Assembly (NCBI GenBank): GCA_964635055.1
Contig: CAZWMT010000012.1
Location: 75,244 to 139,243 of the forward strand
Length of the DNA: 64,000 nucleotides
Direction: 5' to 3'
Source of the DNA: JAEUJM01 sp964635055
GTDB lineage: Bacteria; Actinomycetota; Acidimicrobiia; Acidimicrobiales; DATDAH01
Under the pieces are notes generated by a model. The model saw only the letters and a list, made by a program, of their open reading frames with translations. It ran no database searches and was not told where the DNA came from. Below, piece after piece: positions 23,061-32,124 of this stretch (the first letter of the stretch is position 1; each line of letters starts with the position of its first letter). Both the position numbers and the translations under genes were made by a program.

Positions 23061-26000
23061 GCGGCGTCCTCGGCGTCGTCGCCGGCGTCGACCGGGTCGC
23101 CGTCGGGCGTGGCCACGTCGTCGACCAGCTCGTCGAGGCGCAGGCCGAGGGCCCGGCGCAACTGATCGGGGTCGAGGTCTTCCACGCTGGACGACTTGGG
23201 CAGGGCCACGTCGGCGATGCGGCGCTTGCCGGCCACCACCTCGTCGACCCGCTCGTCGATCGTGCCCGGGCAGATGAGCTGGTGGTAGATCACGGTGCGG
23301 GTCTGGCCCAGGCGCCATGCCCGGTCGCGGGCCTGGTCCTCGACCGCCGGGTTCCACCAGCGGTCGTACAGCACCACGTGGTTGGCGGCGGTGAGGTTGA
23401 GGCCGGTGCCGCCGGCCTTCAACGACAGCACCAGCACGGCCGGGCCGTCGGTGTTGTTGAAGTTCTCGATGATCTGGTCGCGGGCGGTGCGGGTGAGGCC
23501 GCCGTGGTAGCACTCCACCGGCGTCTTGGTGCGCCGGGTGAGGTGCTTGGCGAGGCGCTGACCCCACTCGGCGTACTGGGTGAACACCACCATGCGCTCG
23601 CCCGCGGCGTACACCGCCTCGACGATCTCCTCCAGGCGGGCCAGCTTGCCCGACCGGCCGGGGAGGCCGTCGTCGTCGCCCGTGTAGGCGGCCGGGTGGT
23701 TGCAGATCTGCTTCAGCGCGGTGATGGCCGCGAACACGTGGCCCTTGGCCGACTCCTGGCCCTCGGCCTTCAACAGCAGCTGGTCGATGACCGCCTGGTA
23801 GAGGCCGATCTGCTCGACGCTCATGGAGCAGTGGTCGATCTCGTCGATGCGATCGGGCAGCTCGGCCGCGATCACCGGCTCGTCCTTGGTGCGCCGGAAC
23901 ACCAGGATGCCGTTGAGGGCGCGCATGGCGTCCTCGCCCTCCTTGCGGGTGGCGTCGCGGTCGGTGGACAGGTGGGTGACGAACGCCGAGCGCTGACCCA
24001 CCAGCCCGGGGTTGGTGAAGTCGAGGATGGCCCAGAGGTCGCCCAGGCCGTTCTCGATCGGCGTGCCCGTGAGGGCCACCTTGGTGCGGGCGGGCAGGCG
24101 GCGCAGCAACTGCGCGGTCTCGCTCGTGGGGTTCTTGATCACCTGTGCCTCGTCGAGGACGATCTTCGACCACTCGATGCTCGACAGGGCCTCGACGTCG
24201 CGCACGGCGGTGCCGTAGGTGGTGATGAGCACGTCGGCCCGCTCGACCTCGCCGGCCAACTCGGCCGAGGACGACCGGCGGGCGCCGTGGTGCACGAGCA
24301 CCCGCAGGCCCGGGGTGAACTTGCGGGCCTCACCGGCCCAGTTGGTGACCACGGCGGGCGGGGCGATGACGAGGGCCGGGCCCTGGTCCGACGTGGTGAG
24401 CAGGTGCGACAGCATCGTCGGCGTCTTGCCGAGGCCCATGTCGAGGGCCAGGCAGCCACCGAGGCCCACCGAGTCGAGGAAGTTCAACCACGCCAGCGCC
24501 TCACGCTGGTAGCTGCGCAGCTCGCCCACGAACCCCTCCGGGGTGGCCGCGGGCTCGGCCCGGGTCTCCGACGCCTTGCGCAGCAGGTCGGTGGCCCAGC
24601 TGGCGCCCTGGACGTTGATGCCGCCCGCGAGCGGCGTGCCCTCGAGGCCGAGGGCGTAGCGCAGCATCTCGGCACCGGTGAGCTGCTCGGTGTCGGCCCG
24701 CTCCTCGAGCGCGGCGGCCGCGGCCTCGAGGTCGGCGTGCTCGACCGCGACCCACTTGCCACCCGAGCGCACCAGGGGGCGGGCCTCCTTGGCCAGCTTG
24801 GCGATCTCGGCCGCGGTCAGCTCGACGTCGTCGAACACCACCGACCAGCGCACCTTGGAGAGCTGGCCGGCGCCGCCGCTCGACGGCGTGGACGGGTCGC
24901 TGTCGAGGCGGAGCGAGGGGGTGAGCTTGCGGGGCGACATGGCCGGCACCCGAACGTCGAAGCCCGCGGTGATCAGGGCCCGGCCCGTCACCGACATGAG
25001 CTGCCACGCCTCGTCCTGGCTCAGGATCACGTCGCCGCGCCGGTGGCTGCCCAACCGGTTGAGCTCGGGCAGCAGCCGCTCGAGCCGGCCCAGGTCGGCC
25101 TCGAGCTCGCGGCGCTTGGAGCCGGCGTTGACGAGGGCCACGTCGACCGACACCAGACGCTTGTCGGGGCCGGGCGCGAGCACCTTGAGGTGCCAGGCGC
25201 CGCCGCTGTCGGGTGGGTCGAGCTGCACCACGATCTTGCGGGTCGAGGGGAAGATGGCCGGCTTCGCCCAGCGGTCGATCTGGCCGGCCACGTCGCCCGC
25301 CACCACCGACGGGGCGGTGAACTCACTGCCGTCGAGACGGGTGAGGAACGCCTCGGCCACCTCGGCGGGACGGGTGACGGTGGGCGGCGGCGCGGCCACC
25401 ACCACCATCTGGGCGGCTTGGCGGCAGATGGCGTCGACCATCGCCGTGAGCACCAGGTTGGTGACGTCGCGGGCCTCCGACGACGACGCCACGGCCCGCA
25501 CCGAGCCGGGCATGGCCCGGGCGAAGCCGGCGAGGCGGTCGGCGTCGACCAGCGCCGGGGTCCAGCGCACGTGCACCAGGCGGTTCTTCTCGCCCGAGCC
25601 CCGCCGCTTCCGCTTCTGCTTCAACAACGGCACCATCGAGCCTCGGGCGACGAGCTCGACGGCCCAGACGGCCACGGCCGAGAACCAACGGACGCTGGCG
25701 CCCAGGCGGTCGTCCTCGCTGCGGTCCTTGACCGCGGCCAGCCAGCCGAGGATGTCGCCCACGGGCACCGCCAGGCCCGATGCGTTGGGGCCGGCCGGGA
25801 TCTGCACCGAGGCGTGCGGGGCCCACGGCGGCGACCCGGCCCCCACCTCGTCGAGGAACGCGGCCAGCGCGGTGCGGTCGAGCGGGTCGGCGTGGGCACC
25901 GCCGCCCCAGGCCACCAGGCGCCCGGCCGACCACGACAGCTGCAGGCGGACGACGCCGTCCTCCACCACGGTGGCGGCGGCCGGTTCGCGGTGGTCGTCG

Positions 26001-26320
26001 GGGCCGTCGTCCAGGCCGTCGTCGGCGTCCTCGGGCACACCCCGGGCCCTGCGCAGGGCGCGGATGAGGTCGTGGCGGTCGGCCTCGAAATCGGCCACCA
26101 CCTGGTTGCGCTCGGGGCCCGACAGCGAGCGGCGCACCGAGTCGAGCCCGTCCTCCACGTCGTCGAGCAGGTCCTCGACCGCGTACTCCCACCGGCGGCG
26201 GTCGGCCTTGAGCAGCGCGCGCTGCTCGTCGGTGGCGTATCCGTCGAGCTCCGCCTGCACCAGCGCCGCGAAGGCGCGCTGGTCGAGCGGCGCGGCGAGC
26301 GTCGGGCTGTCTATCGGCAA
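23057..26320 (-). CDS. SNF2-family DEAD/DEAH helicase (HepA/RapA-like)
   Basis: A 1087-aa SNF2-family ATPase. Residues 1-560 are an accessory region with acidic and basic helices. The SNF2 core then runs: YQREALAWLNFLDSVG, Walker A DMGLGKT (about 627), VIAPPAVVTNWAGEARKF, DEAQ box (about 722) and LTGTPIENGLGDLWAILDF. The helicase C half has VFTQYAEWGQRLAKHLTR, VLVLSLKAGGTGLNLTAANH and the motif VI region QARDRAWRLGQTRTV. It would translocate on double-stranded DNA to remodel protein-DNA or polymerase complexes. The start is a TTG at 26320; a nearby ATG (26328) is out of frame and hits a stop. Two small coupled genes follow. The 240-bp upstream gap shows no other gene. Confidence 0.9.
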   Translation of the reverse strand: MPIDSPTLAAPLDQRAFAALVQAELDGYATDEQRALLKADRRRWEYAVEDLLDDVEDGLDSVRRSLSGPERNQVVADFEADRHDLIRALRRARGVPEDADDGLDDGPDDHREPAAATVVEDGVVRLQLSWSAGRLVAWGGGAHADPLDRTALAAFLDEVGAGSPPWAPHASVQIPAGPNASGLAVPVGDILGWLAAVKDRSEDDRLGASVRWFSAVAVWAVELVARGSMVPLLKQKRKRRGSGEKNRLVHVRWTPALVDADRLAGFARAMPGSVRAVASSSEARDVTNLVLTAMVDAICRQAAQMVVVAAPPPTVTRPAEVAEAFLTRLDGSEFTAPSVVAGDVAGQIDRWAKPAIFPSTRKIVVQLDPPDSGGAWHLKVLAPGPDKRLVSVDVALVNAGSKRRELEADLGRLERLLPELNRLGSHRRGDVILSQDEAWQLMSVTGRALITAGFDVRVPAMSPRKLTPSLRLDSDPSTPSSGGAGQLSKVRWSVVFDDVELTAAEIAKLAKEARPLVRSGGKWVAVEHADLEAAAAALEERADTEQLTGAEMLRYALGLEGTPLAGGINVQGASWATDLLRKASETRAEPAATPEGFVGELRSYQREALAWLNFLDSVGLGGCLALDMGLGKTPTMLSHLLTTSDQGPALVIAPPAVVTNWAGEARKFTPGLRVLVHHGARRSSSAELAGEVERADVLITTYGTAVRDVEALSSIEWSKIVLDEAQVIKNPTSETAQLLRRLPARTKVALTGTPIENGLGDLWAILDFTNPGLVGQRSAFVTHLSTDRDATRKEGEDAMRALNGILVFRRTKDEPVIAAELPDRIDEIDHCSMSVEQIGLYQAVIDQLLLKAEGQESAKGHVFAAITALKQICNHPAAYTGDDDGLPGRSGKLARLEEIVEAVYAAGERMVVFTQYAEWGQRLAKHLTRRTKTPVECYHGGLTRTARDQIIENFNNTDGPAVLVLSLKAGGTGLNLTAANHVVLYDRWWNPAVEDQARDRAWRLGQTRTVIYHQLICPGTIDERVDEVVAGKRRIADVALPKSSSVEDLDPDQLRRALGLRLDELVDDVATPDGDPVDAGDDAEDAA

Positions 26321-26560
26321 CGGTCCATCGACAATCTGGTTGCTCCGCTTCTTCGGTGGGCAGTCCGTTTTCGCCCACGGCTGTGCGCCTCACCCCGACC
26401 GCCTGCCGGCGGGTGGCCACCTGGCCCTCCACCCTGGTCGGTGAAACCCACGACCCCACGAGGCACCCCGGGGGGCTCGCCTCGTGGTACAGCATACCCA
26501 CGTGTGGCTGAAGTACCGCCCGCGGCGGGGGCCGGGCCCGGGCCTCCTGACCCCTCCCCG

Positions 26561-28396
26561 CTAGCGCCGCCTCGCCAGCACCCGGTAGGTGTTGCCGCGG
26601 TTGCTGCGCTGGATGAACACGTTGGCCACCTGATCGGCCAGGAAGGCGCCGGCCAGCAGCGGCGCTCCGGCGGCGATCACCAGGATGCGGGCCAGGCCCC
26701 GCAGCGGCGAGCCCTTGGGGGTCCACGGCGCGTCGGCGGGCACGAAGTGGTTCAGCCACAGCCAGGCGCCGATCACCAGGTCGACGGTCTGGTGGGCGGT
26801 GGCCCGATCGCGGGCCACCACCTCGAAGCCGTGGTCGGCGAGCTCCAGCTCGAGGCGCCCCAGGGGGATGAGGTGCTGGTGCTGCGGCTGGAACCACGGG
26901 ATCCACCAGCGTCCCAGGATCCGCCCGAACGCGCTCTCGGGGTCGGGCAGCTCGATCAGCAGGTGGCCGCCGGGCTTCAGGGCGACGGCGGCGGCGTCGA
27001 GCTCCTCGAGCGGCTCGCGGGTGTGCTCGAGGTAGTGGTGCATGCTGACCACGTCGTAGGTGCCGGCCATCGACGGGGCCAGCTCGGGGAACAGGCCCCG
27101 GTAGCCGTGGTCGACCCAGCCCCGGCGGGCGGCCTCGTCGATGCTGTCGCTCAGGTCGAGGCCGTCGAAGCCCGTGTCGGGCCAGCGATCGCGGGCCACC
27201 AGGCAGAAGTGGCCGTGGCCGGCGCCCACGTCCAGCCATCGCTCCGGCACGGTGTGGCCCTCCACCATCTCGGCCCGCCCCACGTAGGAGTGGTCGGTGG
27301 CGCCGAAGATGAACTCGGTGAAGTCCTCACCGAGGCCGTCGTAGAAGTCGCGGTAGTAGTAGTCCAGCCCCTCGATCGACAGCCGCGGGTTCTGGAAGAT
27401 CACGCCGCAGTCGCCGCACTCGTCGAGCACGAACTCGCCCGGCTTGTACTGGAGCACGTCGGTGGTGCGCAGGCGCTCGGTGAGCTGCGTCGACCCACAG
27501 ATGGGGCAGTCCTCCCGGCGGGGCTCGAACAGCCGGTCGAGCCCCAGCCGGAGCTGCTGGTCGTACCACTCGCGGCGGCTCTCGATCGGGTCGGGTTGGG
27601 GCGGCGGCTGCCAGCGACCGGTGACCGTCTTGAACCAGCGCACCGGCTCGAGCATCCAGCGCAGCGCCACCCGACGGCCGAGGTCGGCGGGCGCGACCGG
27701 CGACGCGGACAGGCCGATGGCCGGTGCCGCGCTGTACGCGGCGAGGGCGGCCAGGCCCCACGGCGGCGCCAGCACCATCCCCGCGGCGATGGTGGCCCAC
27801 TGCAGCACGGGTATGCCGAGCACGGCCGGGGTGGCGGTGTTGAACAGGGAGGTGATGTAGGCCCGGCGCTGGTCGAGGTCGAGCGGATGGGTGGTGAGCC
27901 CGGGCGCGACCGCGAGGTCGACGCCCACCGGCGACAGGCGCTTCAGCTCGATCTCGGCGGCGACGAAGGCCACCGGGTCGAGCCCGTCGGTGGCGGCGAT
28001 GTCGGAGCGCTCCAGCACGTCGGCGTCGACCAGCAGGGCCCGCCCCGCGCCCCGGCCGGGCGCGAGGCGCGCCGTCCGGTAGGTCTCGGGGTCGACCAGC
28101 GCCGCCAACTCGAGCGCCTCCTCGGTTTCGAGGTCGCCCGGCACCAGGTCGACCACGTCGAGGCCCTCCCGGCGGGCGAAGGCGCTGGCGGCCCGACGGG
28201 TGGCGTCGCCCACCGTCACGCCGGCGGCGGTGACGAAGCGGTGCGACCCGGCGACCGGCTCGTCACTCGGCTCGAGCGTGCGCAGCGCGCCGAGGCGCCT
28301 GCGGGCCCGGAAGGCGTCGCTGACCAGGTACGCGATCAGCGCGAGCAGCAGCCCCTTCAGCAGCCGGTGGCGCCGGCCCTCCTGCGACCGCCTCAT
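26561..28396 (-). CDS. Membrane-associated SAM methyltransferase with zinc-ribbon-like motif
   Basis: A 611-aa two-part protein. Residues 8-26 are a membrane anchor (LLKGLLLALIAYLVSDAF). Residues 40-270 are an unrecognised domain with two further hydrophobic segments (AVLGIPVLQWATIAAGMVLA, WGLAALAAYSAAPAIGLSA). From about 290 there is a four-cysteine ribbon (CPICGS...CGDCG), then a class I methyltransferase of the Methyltransf_23 kind: WLDVGAGHGHF (about 386), GLDLSDSIDEAARRG, YDVVSMHHYLEHTREPLEEL and GGHLLIELPDP. The C-terminus has another hydrophobic helix. It is last in the lipid-cluster transcript and would methylate or otherwise modify the membrane-bound product, though the substrate is unknown. 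Confidence 0.82.
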   Translation of the reverse strand: MRRSQEGRRHRLLKGLLLALIAYLVSDAFRARRRLGALRTLEPSDEPVAGSHRFVTAAGVTVGDATRRAASAFARREGLDVVDLVPGDLETEEALELAALVDPETYRTARLAPGRGAGRALLVDADVLERSDIAATDGLDPVAFVAAEIELKRLSPVGVDLAVAPGLTTHPLDLDQRRAYITSLFNTATPAVLGIPVLQWATIAAGMVLAPPWGLAALAAYSAAPAIGLSASPVAPADLGRRVALRWMLEPVRWFKTVTGRWQPPPQPDPIESRREWYDQQLRLGLDRLFEPRREDCPICGSTQLTERLRTTDVLQYKPGEFVLDECGDCGVIFQNPRLSIEGLDYYYRDFYDGLGEDFTEFIFGATDHSYVGRAEMVEGHTVPERWLDVGAGHGHFCLVARDRWPDTGFDGLDLSDSIDEAARRGWVDHGYRGLFPELAPSMAGTYDVVSMHHYLEHTREPLEELDAAAVALKPGGHLLIELPDPESAFGRILGRWWIPWFQPQHQHLIPLGRLELELADHGFEVVARDRATAHQTVDLVIGAWLWLNHFVPADAPWTPKGSPLRGLARILVIAAGAPLLAGAFLADQVANVFIQRSNRGNTYRVLARRR

Positions 28397-28422
28397 CGTC
28401 GTCCTCCCCCGTCGAGGTCACC

Positions 28423-28596
28423 GTTCTGGTGGCTCGCATCTGTCGTCAGCGTCATGATCCAGCCACCAGAAGCAGCGCTCCGACGTTCTGGTGGCTCGCA
28501 CGTGTCGTCAGCGTCATGATCCAGCCACCAGAAGCAGCGCTCCGACGTTCTGGTGGCTCGCACGTGTCGTCAGCGTCATGATCCAGCCACCAGAAC
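28423..28596 (-). repeat. Tandem array of 62-bp palindromic repeats between GT and methyltransferase
   Basis: Three units begin at 28423, 28485 and 28547, exactly 62 bp apart, with the last shortened. Each unit carries GTTCTGGTGGCT and, about 26 nt later, its complement AGCCACCAGAA, so each can fold as a hairpin. Copies are nearly identical (CGCATCTGT in unit 1 against CGCACGTGT in units 2 and 3). The array sits in the 244-bp gap between two same-strand cluster genes and contains no gene. Confidence 0.9.
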
Positions 28597-28640
28597 GTGT
28601 GGGGTGGGGTGGTGGGCAGCGGGGCGGCCGGGGGTGGTGG

Positions 28641-29819
28641 TCATGGGGCGAGCTTCTCCAGGTGGTCGGCGGCACGGGGGGCGCCCCCGGCGGCGGCGAA
28701 CGACTCGGCGACGACCGCGGCCGCCTCGCGGAACGACGGCTCGGTGAGCACCTGCTCGATGGCGGCCCGCAGCGTCGCCGGCTGCACCCGCCCGAACTTC
28801 ACCCGGATGCCGGCGCCGGCGTCGACCACCTGGGCGGCGACGATGGGCTGGTCGTCGCGGATGGGCGCCAGCACGAGGGGCAGCCCGTGGGCCAACGCCT
28901 CGCAGGTGGTGTTGTGGCCGCCGTGGCCGACCACCGCATCCACCCGGTCCAGCAGGGCGAGTTGTGGCACGAAGGGCTGCACCCACACGTTGTCGGGCAC
29001 GTCGGCGATCATCTCGGGTGGCGCCACCACCACCGCCTGCACGTCGAGGTCGCGCACCGCGTCGACGGCCACGTTGTAGAAGCGCTCGCCCACGGTCTGG
29101 TTCACCGTGCCCAGTGACACCAGCACGTGGGGCCGGGCGGGGTCGAGCCAGTCCCAGGGGAACTCGGCGGTCTCGACCCGGGCGTGGGTGGAGGGCCCGA
29201 CGAACCGGTAGTGGTCGGGGAAGCGATCGACGTCGCCCACCAGCGCCGCCGCGGTGAAGGCCAGCACGAGGTGGTCGGAGAAGCGCAGGTCGCCGGCGTC
29301 ACGGGCCTGCTGCTCCGGCACGCCCATGCGCACCTGCAGGTCGACCAGCGACTCCTGCACCCACTCCCCCACCCGGGGGATCAGCTCGAACGGACGGCTG
29401 AACTCGGCCGAGGTGGTGGCCGAGGTGGCCCACGGCAGGCCGTGGCGGCGGGCGACGACCGCACCGCCGACCGCCTGCTGGTCGACCACCAACACGTCGG
29501 GGCGGAACCGGGCGATGGCGTCCTCGAGCGGGGCCTCCATGGCCAGCGCCAGCGGCAGGAGCGCCTCCTCCCACAGGAACTTCAGCGCCGGCGCGCCCCG
29601 CAGGCCCCCGGCCTTGTTGCGCAGTGCGTCCTCCATCGACTCGGGCAGCCGTTGCGGGCACGAGAAGAACTCGGCGCCGTCGGGCAGGAGGGGGCGCACG
29701 ACGCTGGGCTCGCCCGCCCACGCCACCGCGTGCCCACGCCCGGACAGCTCGTGGCCGACCGACACCGTGGGGTTGGTGTGGCCCTGCAGCGGCGGGACGA
29801 CGAACAGGAAGCGGGCCAT
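28641..29819 (-). CDS. GT1-family (MGT-type) glycosyltransferase
   Basis: A 392-aa GT-B fold enzyme of the UDP-glycosyltransferase/macrolide glycosyltransferase group. The N-terminal acceptor domain begins FLFVVPPLQGHTNPTVSVGH. The nucleotide-sugar domain contains HVLVSLGTVNQTVGERFYNV, WVQPFVPQLALLDRVDAVVG, the signature HGGHNTTCEALAHGLPLVLA, then PIRDDQPIVAAQVVDAGAG. It would transfer a sugar from a nucleotide donor onto a hydroxyl of a hydrophobic aglycone. It begins 11 bp after the upstream alpha/beta hydrolase stop, inside the ACP-hydrolase-hydrolase operon, so the likely acceptor is the product of the adjacent PKS-like enzymes. Confidence 0.9.
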   Translation of the reverse strand: MARFLFVVPPLQGHTNPTVSVGHELSGRGHAVAWAGEPSVVRPLLPDGAEFFSCPQRLPESMEDALRNKAGGLRGAPALKFLWEEALLPLALAMEAPLEDAIARFRPDVLVVDQQAVGGAVVARRHGLPWATSATTSAEFSRPFELIPRVGEWVQESLVDLQVRMGVPEQQARDAGDLRFSDHLVLAFTAAALVGDVDRFPDHYRFVGPSTHARVETAEFPWDWLDPARPHVLVSLGTVNQTVGERFYNVAVDAVRDLDVQAVVVAPPEMIADVPDNVWVQPFVPQLALLDRVDAVVGHGGHNTTCEALAHGLPLVLAPIRDDQPIVAAQVVDAGAGIRVKFGRVQPATLRAAIEQVLTEPSFREAAAVVAESFAAAGGAPRAADHLEKLAP

Positions 29820-29830
29820 CGCGTCGCCGC

Positions 29831-30718
29831 TCAGTCCACCGCAGGCGGGTCAGTGGGCGGCGTCGTGCGGCCCACCTCGCGGGGGTCGGAGACCCAGTCC
29901 GGGTTCACGACAGGGACGATGGCCGATTCCGGCGCCGCGGGGTAGGCGGGCACCGGCTGGCCCAGGATCCAGGGCAGCAGGGTGGCCTTCAGCTCGGCGG
30001 TGGCCTCCATCAGCACCGAGTGGGTGCAGCCCGGGAAGATGCGCAGGTCGCAGTCGGGCACCAGGTCCTGCAGGTCGCGGGCGCGGTCGAGCAGGTCGGA
30101 GTGCTCGCCGTAGAAGGCCAGCACCGGGCAGGCCAGCGCCGCCAACGCCTCGCGGGGCAGGGGCTGCACGGCCTCGAGGTCGTCCAGCATGGTGGTCTCG
30201 TAGATCAGCGACTCGGCGTTTCGGGCCATCTTGTTGAGCTTGCGGCCCCCCTGCTCCGCCAACCACTGCTCGACCTCGTCCTCGGCCAGTCCGAAGGCGG
30301 CCAGGGCCAGGCTGCCGGCCATGTGGTGGCCCCAGCCCTCCACCGCGAAGTGGGCCTCGATCAGGGCCAGGCCCGCCACCCGCTCGGGGTGCGCGACGGC
30401 CATGCCCAGGCCCACCACACCGCCGTAGCTGTTGCCGATGATGTGGACAGGGCGGTCGACGCCGAGCTCGGTGAGCAGTGCGTCGAGGTCGGCCACCGCG
30501 TCCTCCGTCGTGTACCCGGTGGGCGGCCGCTCGCTGCGGCCATGGCCACGGAGGTCGTAGAGGATCACCTCGCACTCACGGGCGAAGGGGTTGGCCAGCG
30601 TGTAGTAGAAGCTGGACAGGTTGTCCATCACCAGGCCGTGCAGCATCACGACCGTGTGGTCCCCCTGGCCGAGGCGCGACACGTTGAAGCGCACCCCGTT
30701 GGCGACGACGTCAGCCAT
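29831..30718 (-). CDS. Alpha/beta hydrolase (second of a pair)
   Basis: A 295-aa alpha/beta hydrolase. The oxyanion-loop region is VVMLHGLVMDNLSSFYYTLA, the strand-helix is VILYDLRGHGRSERPPTGYT, the nucleophile elbow is IIGNSYGGVVGLG (GNSYGG, Ser about 103), and the late His is in PGCTHSVLME. It overlaps the upstream paralogue by 8 bp. Family members hydrolyse or transfer acyl, ester or thioester groups. Beside an ACP and PKS-like genes it may release or transfer the finished acyl chain. The elbow is GNSYGG rather than GHSYGG as in the paralogue. Confidence 0.88.
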   Translation of the reverse strand: MADVVANGVRFNVSRLGQGDHTVVMLHGLVMDNLSSFYYTLANPFARECEVILYDLRGHGRSERPPTGYTTEDAVADLDALLTELGVDRPVHIIGNSYGGVVGLGMAVAHPERVAGLALIEAHFAVEGWGHHMAGSLALAAFGLAEDEVEQWLAEQGGRKLNKMARNAESLIYETTMLDDLEAVQPLPREALAALACPVLAFYGEHSDLLDRARDLQDLVPDCDLRIFPGCTHSVLMEATAELKATLLPWILGQPVPAYPAAPESAIVPVVNPDWVSDPREVGRTTPPTDPPAVD

Positions 30719-31610
30719 AGGGCACCGGGTTCTGGTGGAAGGGGTCGTGATGGAGGGGGTCGTGTGGCTCGGCCGCCGTCGCCGTCGCCTCCGGAGCGGC
30801 GTCGCCGCGGCCCGGCTCGTCGAGGAAGTCGACCAGCAGGTCGGCCACCTCGCGGCGGGCGTCGAGGTGGAGGGCGTGGCCACCCTCGAGCACGTGACAG
30901 GGCGCGCCGGGCAGCACCGCCCGCACCCGGTCGGCGGCCGGTGCGCACCACGACCGCGACCCGAACGCGAACAGGGTGGGCACCGCCAGGGCCCGCAGGT
31001 CGTCGTCGGTGACCGGCGGCTCGGCCCGCAGGTCGGCCACGATCGTCGTCTCGGTGAGCAGCCGGCGCTCGGTGTCGGACGCGTCGGGAGCGGGCGCATC
31101 CCGCTCGTCGTCGGGCCCGTCCTCCCCGCTCGCCGCGCCTCCGGCGACGGCCCCCTCCGGCCCGAGCGGCCGCGCGGAGTGGGACGCGCGCGGCCCGGGA
31201 TCGCGCAGGGCGACCAGCGGCGCCTCGATGCACGCCAGCGCCGTCACCCGATCGGGGTGCGCCAACGCCAGGCGGATGCCGAGCAGGCCGCCGTAGCTGT
31301 GGCCCACCACCGCGAACGGCGCCAGGTCGTCGGTGAGGGCGAGCACGTCGTCCACCATCGTGGCCGTGTCGTAGCCATCGGGCGGGCAGTCGCTGAGGCC
31401 GTGGCCGCGCAGGTCGAGCAGGCGCACCGTGTGGGTGCGGGCCACCGCCGGCGCCGCGGTGAACCACCACGAGGCCAGGCTGCCCGTGAACAGCCCGTGC
31501 AGCATCACCACGGGCGGCGCCGGGCGCCCACCCTCGGCACCCTCGGTTCCGCGACCGGGGCCGAGCTGCTGGGTGTGGAAGCGCAGCCCGCGGGCCGTGA
31601 CGAAGGGCAC
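30711..31610 (-). CDS. Alpha/beta hydrolase (first of a pair)
   Basis: A 299-aa alpha/beta hydrolase: VVMLHGLFTGSLASWWFTAA, RLLDLRGHGLSDCPPDGYDT, nucleophile elbow AVVGHSYGGLLGIRLA (Ser about 105) and catalytic His in EGGHALHLDARREVADLL. A variable Asp/Glu/Pro-rich lid insert occupies about residues 155-185. It starts 4 bp after the ACP stop and overlaps the next hydrolase by 8 bp. Two adjacent hydrolases may have split roles, such as thioesterase and acyltransferase, which is inference. The C-terminus is His/Asp/Pro-rich. Confidence 0.88.
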   Translation of the reverse strand: MPFVTARGLRFHTQQLGPGRGTEGAEGGRPAPPVVMLHGLFTGSLASWWFTAAPAVARTHTVRLLDLRGHGLSDCPPDGYDTATMVDDVLALTDDLAPFAVVGHSYGGLLGIRLALAHPDRVTALACIEAPLVALRDPGPRASHSARPLGPEGAVAGGAASGEDGPDDERDAPAPDASDTERRLLTETTIVADLRAEPPVTDDDLRALAVPTLFAFGSRSWCAPAADRVRAVLPGAPCHVLEGGHALHLDARREVADLLVDFLDEPGRGDAAPEATATAAEPHDPLHHDPFHQNPVPYG

Positions 31611-31614
31611 CAGG

Positions 31615-31953
31615 TCAGCTCGCGGAGGTCGCGCCCTCGGGTGAGTCGAGGCAACCGGCCACGAACTCGACCAGCTCGCCCACGGTCATGGTGACGAGGG
31701 CGTCGAGCTCCATGTCGGCGATCCAGCCGACGAAGTCGACCTGCTCGCCGTAGCGGTTGGTGAGCTCCTCGGCCAGGGCCACGAACTCGATGCTCTCCAG
31801 CTCGAGGTCGTCGTTGAACGAGGTGTCCATCGTCACCTCGTCCACCATCAACAGCTCGTCCTCGCCGATCACCGTCGTCAACATCTCGGTGATCGCGGCG
31901 AGCACCTGCTCCCTCGTGTCGCTTCCGGCGCTTCGGGATCCGTCGCCAGTCAT
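31615..31953 (-). CDS. Discrete acyl carrier protein
   Basis: A 112-aa acyl carrier protein. The core is EQVLAAITEMLTTVIGEDEL, then DDLELESIEFVALAEELTNR with the phosphopantetheine attachment Ser54 (LESIE), and helix III in TMTVGELVEFVAGCL. It is longer than a typical 80-aa ACP between helices I and II. It leads the operon ACP-hydrolase-hydrolase-GT and would carry an acyl chain as a thioester; PKS2 carries its own phosphopantetheinyl transferase that could activate it. The frame is open upstream, but ATG 31953 gives the family length. Confidence 0.88.
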   Translation of the reverse strand: MTGDGSRSAGSDTREQVLAAITEMLTTVIGEDELLMVDEVTMDTSFNDDLELESIEFVALAEELTNRYGEQVDFVGWIADMELDALVTMTVGELVEFVAGCLDSPEGATSAS

Positions 31954-32124
31954 CTCAGCTGCTCCGCAGCGCCACCCATTGCATCCCCCTTCTCCGTGGT
32001 CGCACAGCCTCCCGCACCGAGCGCAGATCCGCCAAAGCGGCACGTTCGCCGCCAACGCTACACACACCTTCATCACACAACTAGCGGCTACAGTCAACTT
32101 CGAGGTTGCAGGAAGGGTTGACTG

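Noticed and set aside
23282..28519. A 1745-codon + strand open frame over the helicase and methyltransferase genes
   Set aside because: Both minus-strand genes have clear conserved motifs; this frame has none and crosses gene boundaries.
28423..28596. CRISPR array at the 62-bp repeats
   Set aside because: The units are contiguous and nearly identical throughout with no variable spacers, and no cas genes are present.
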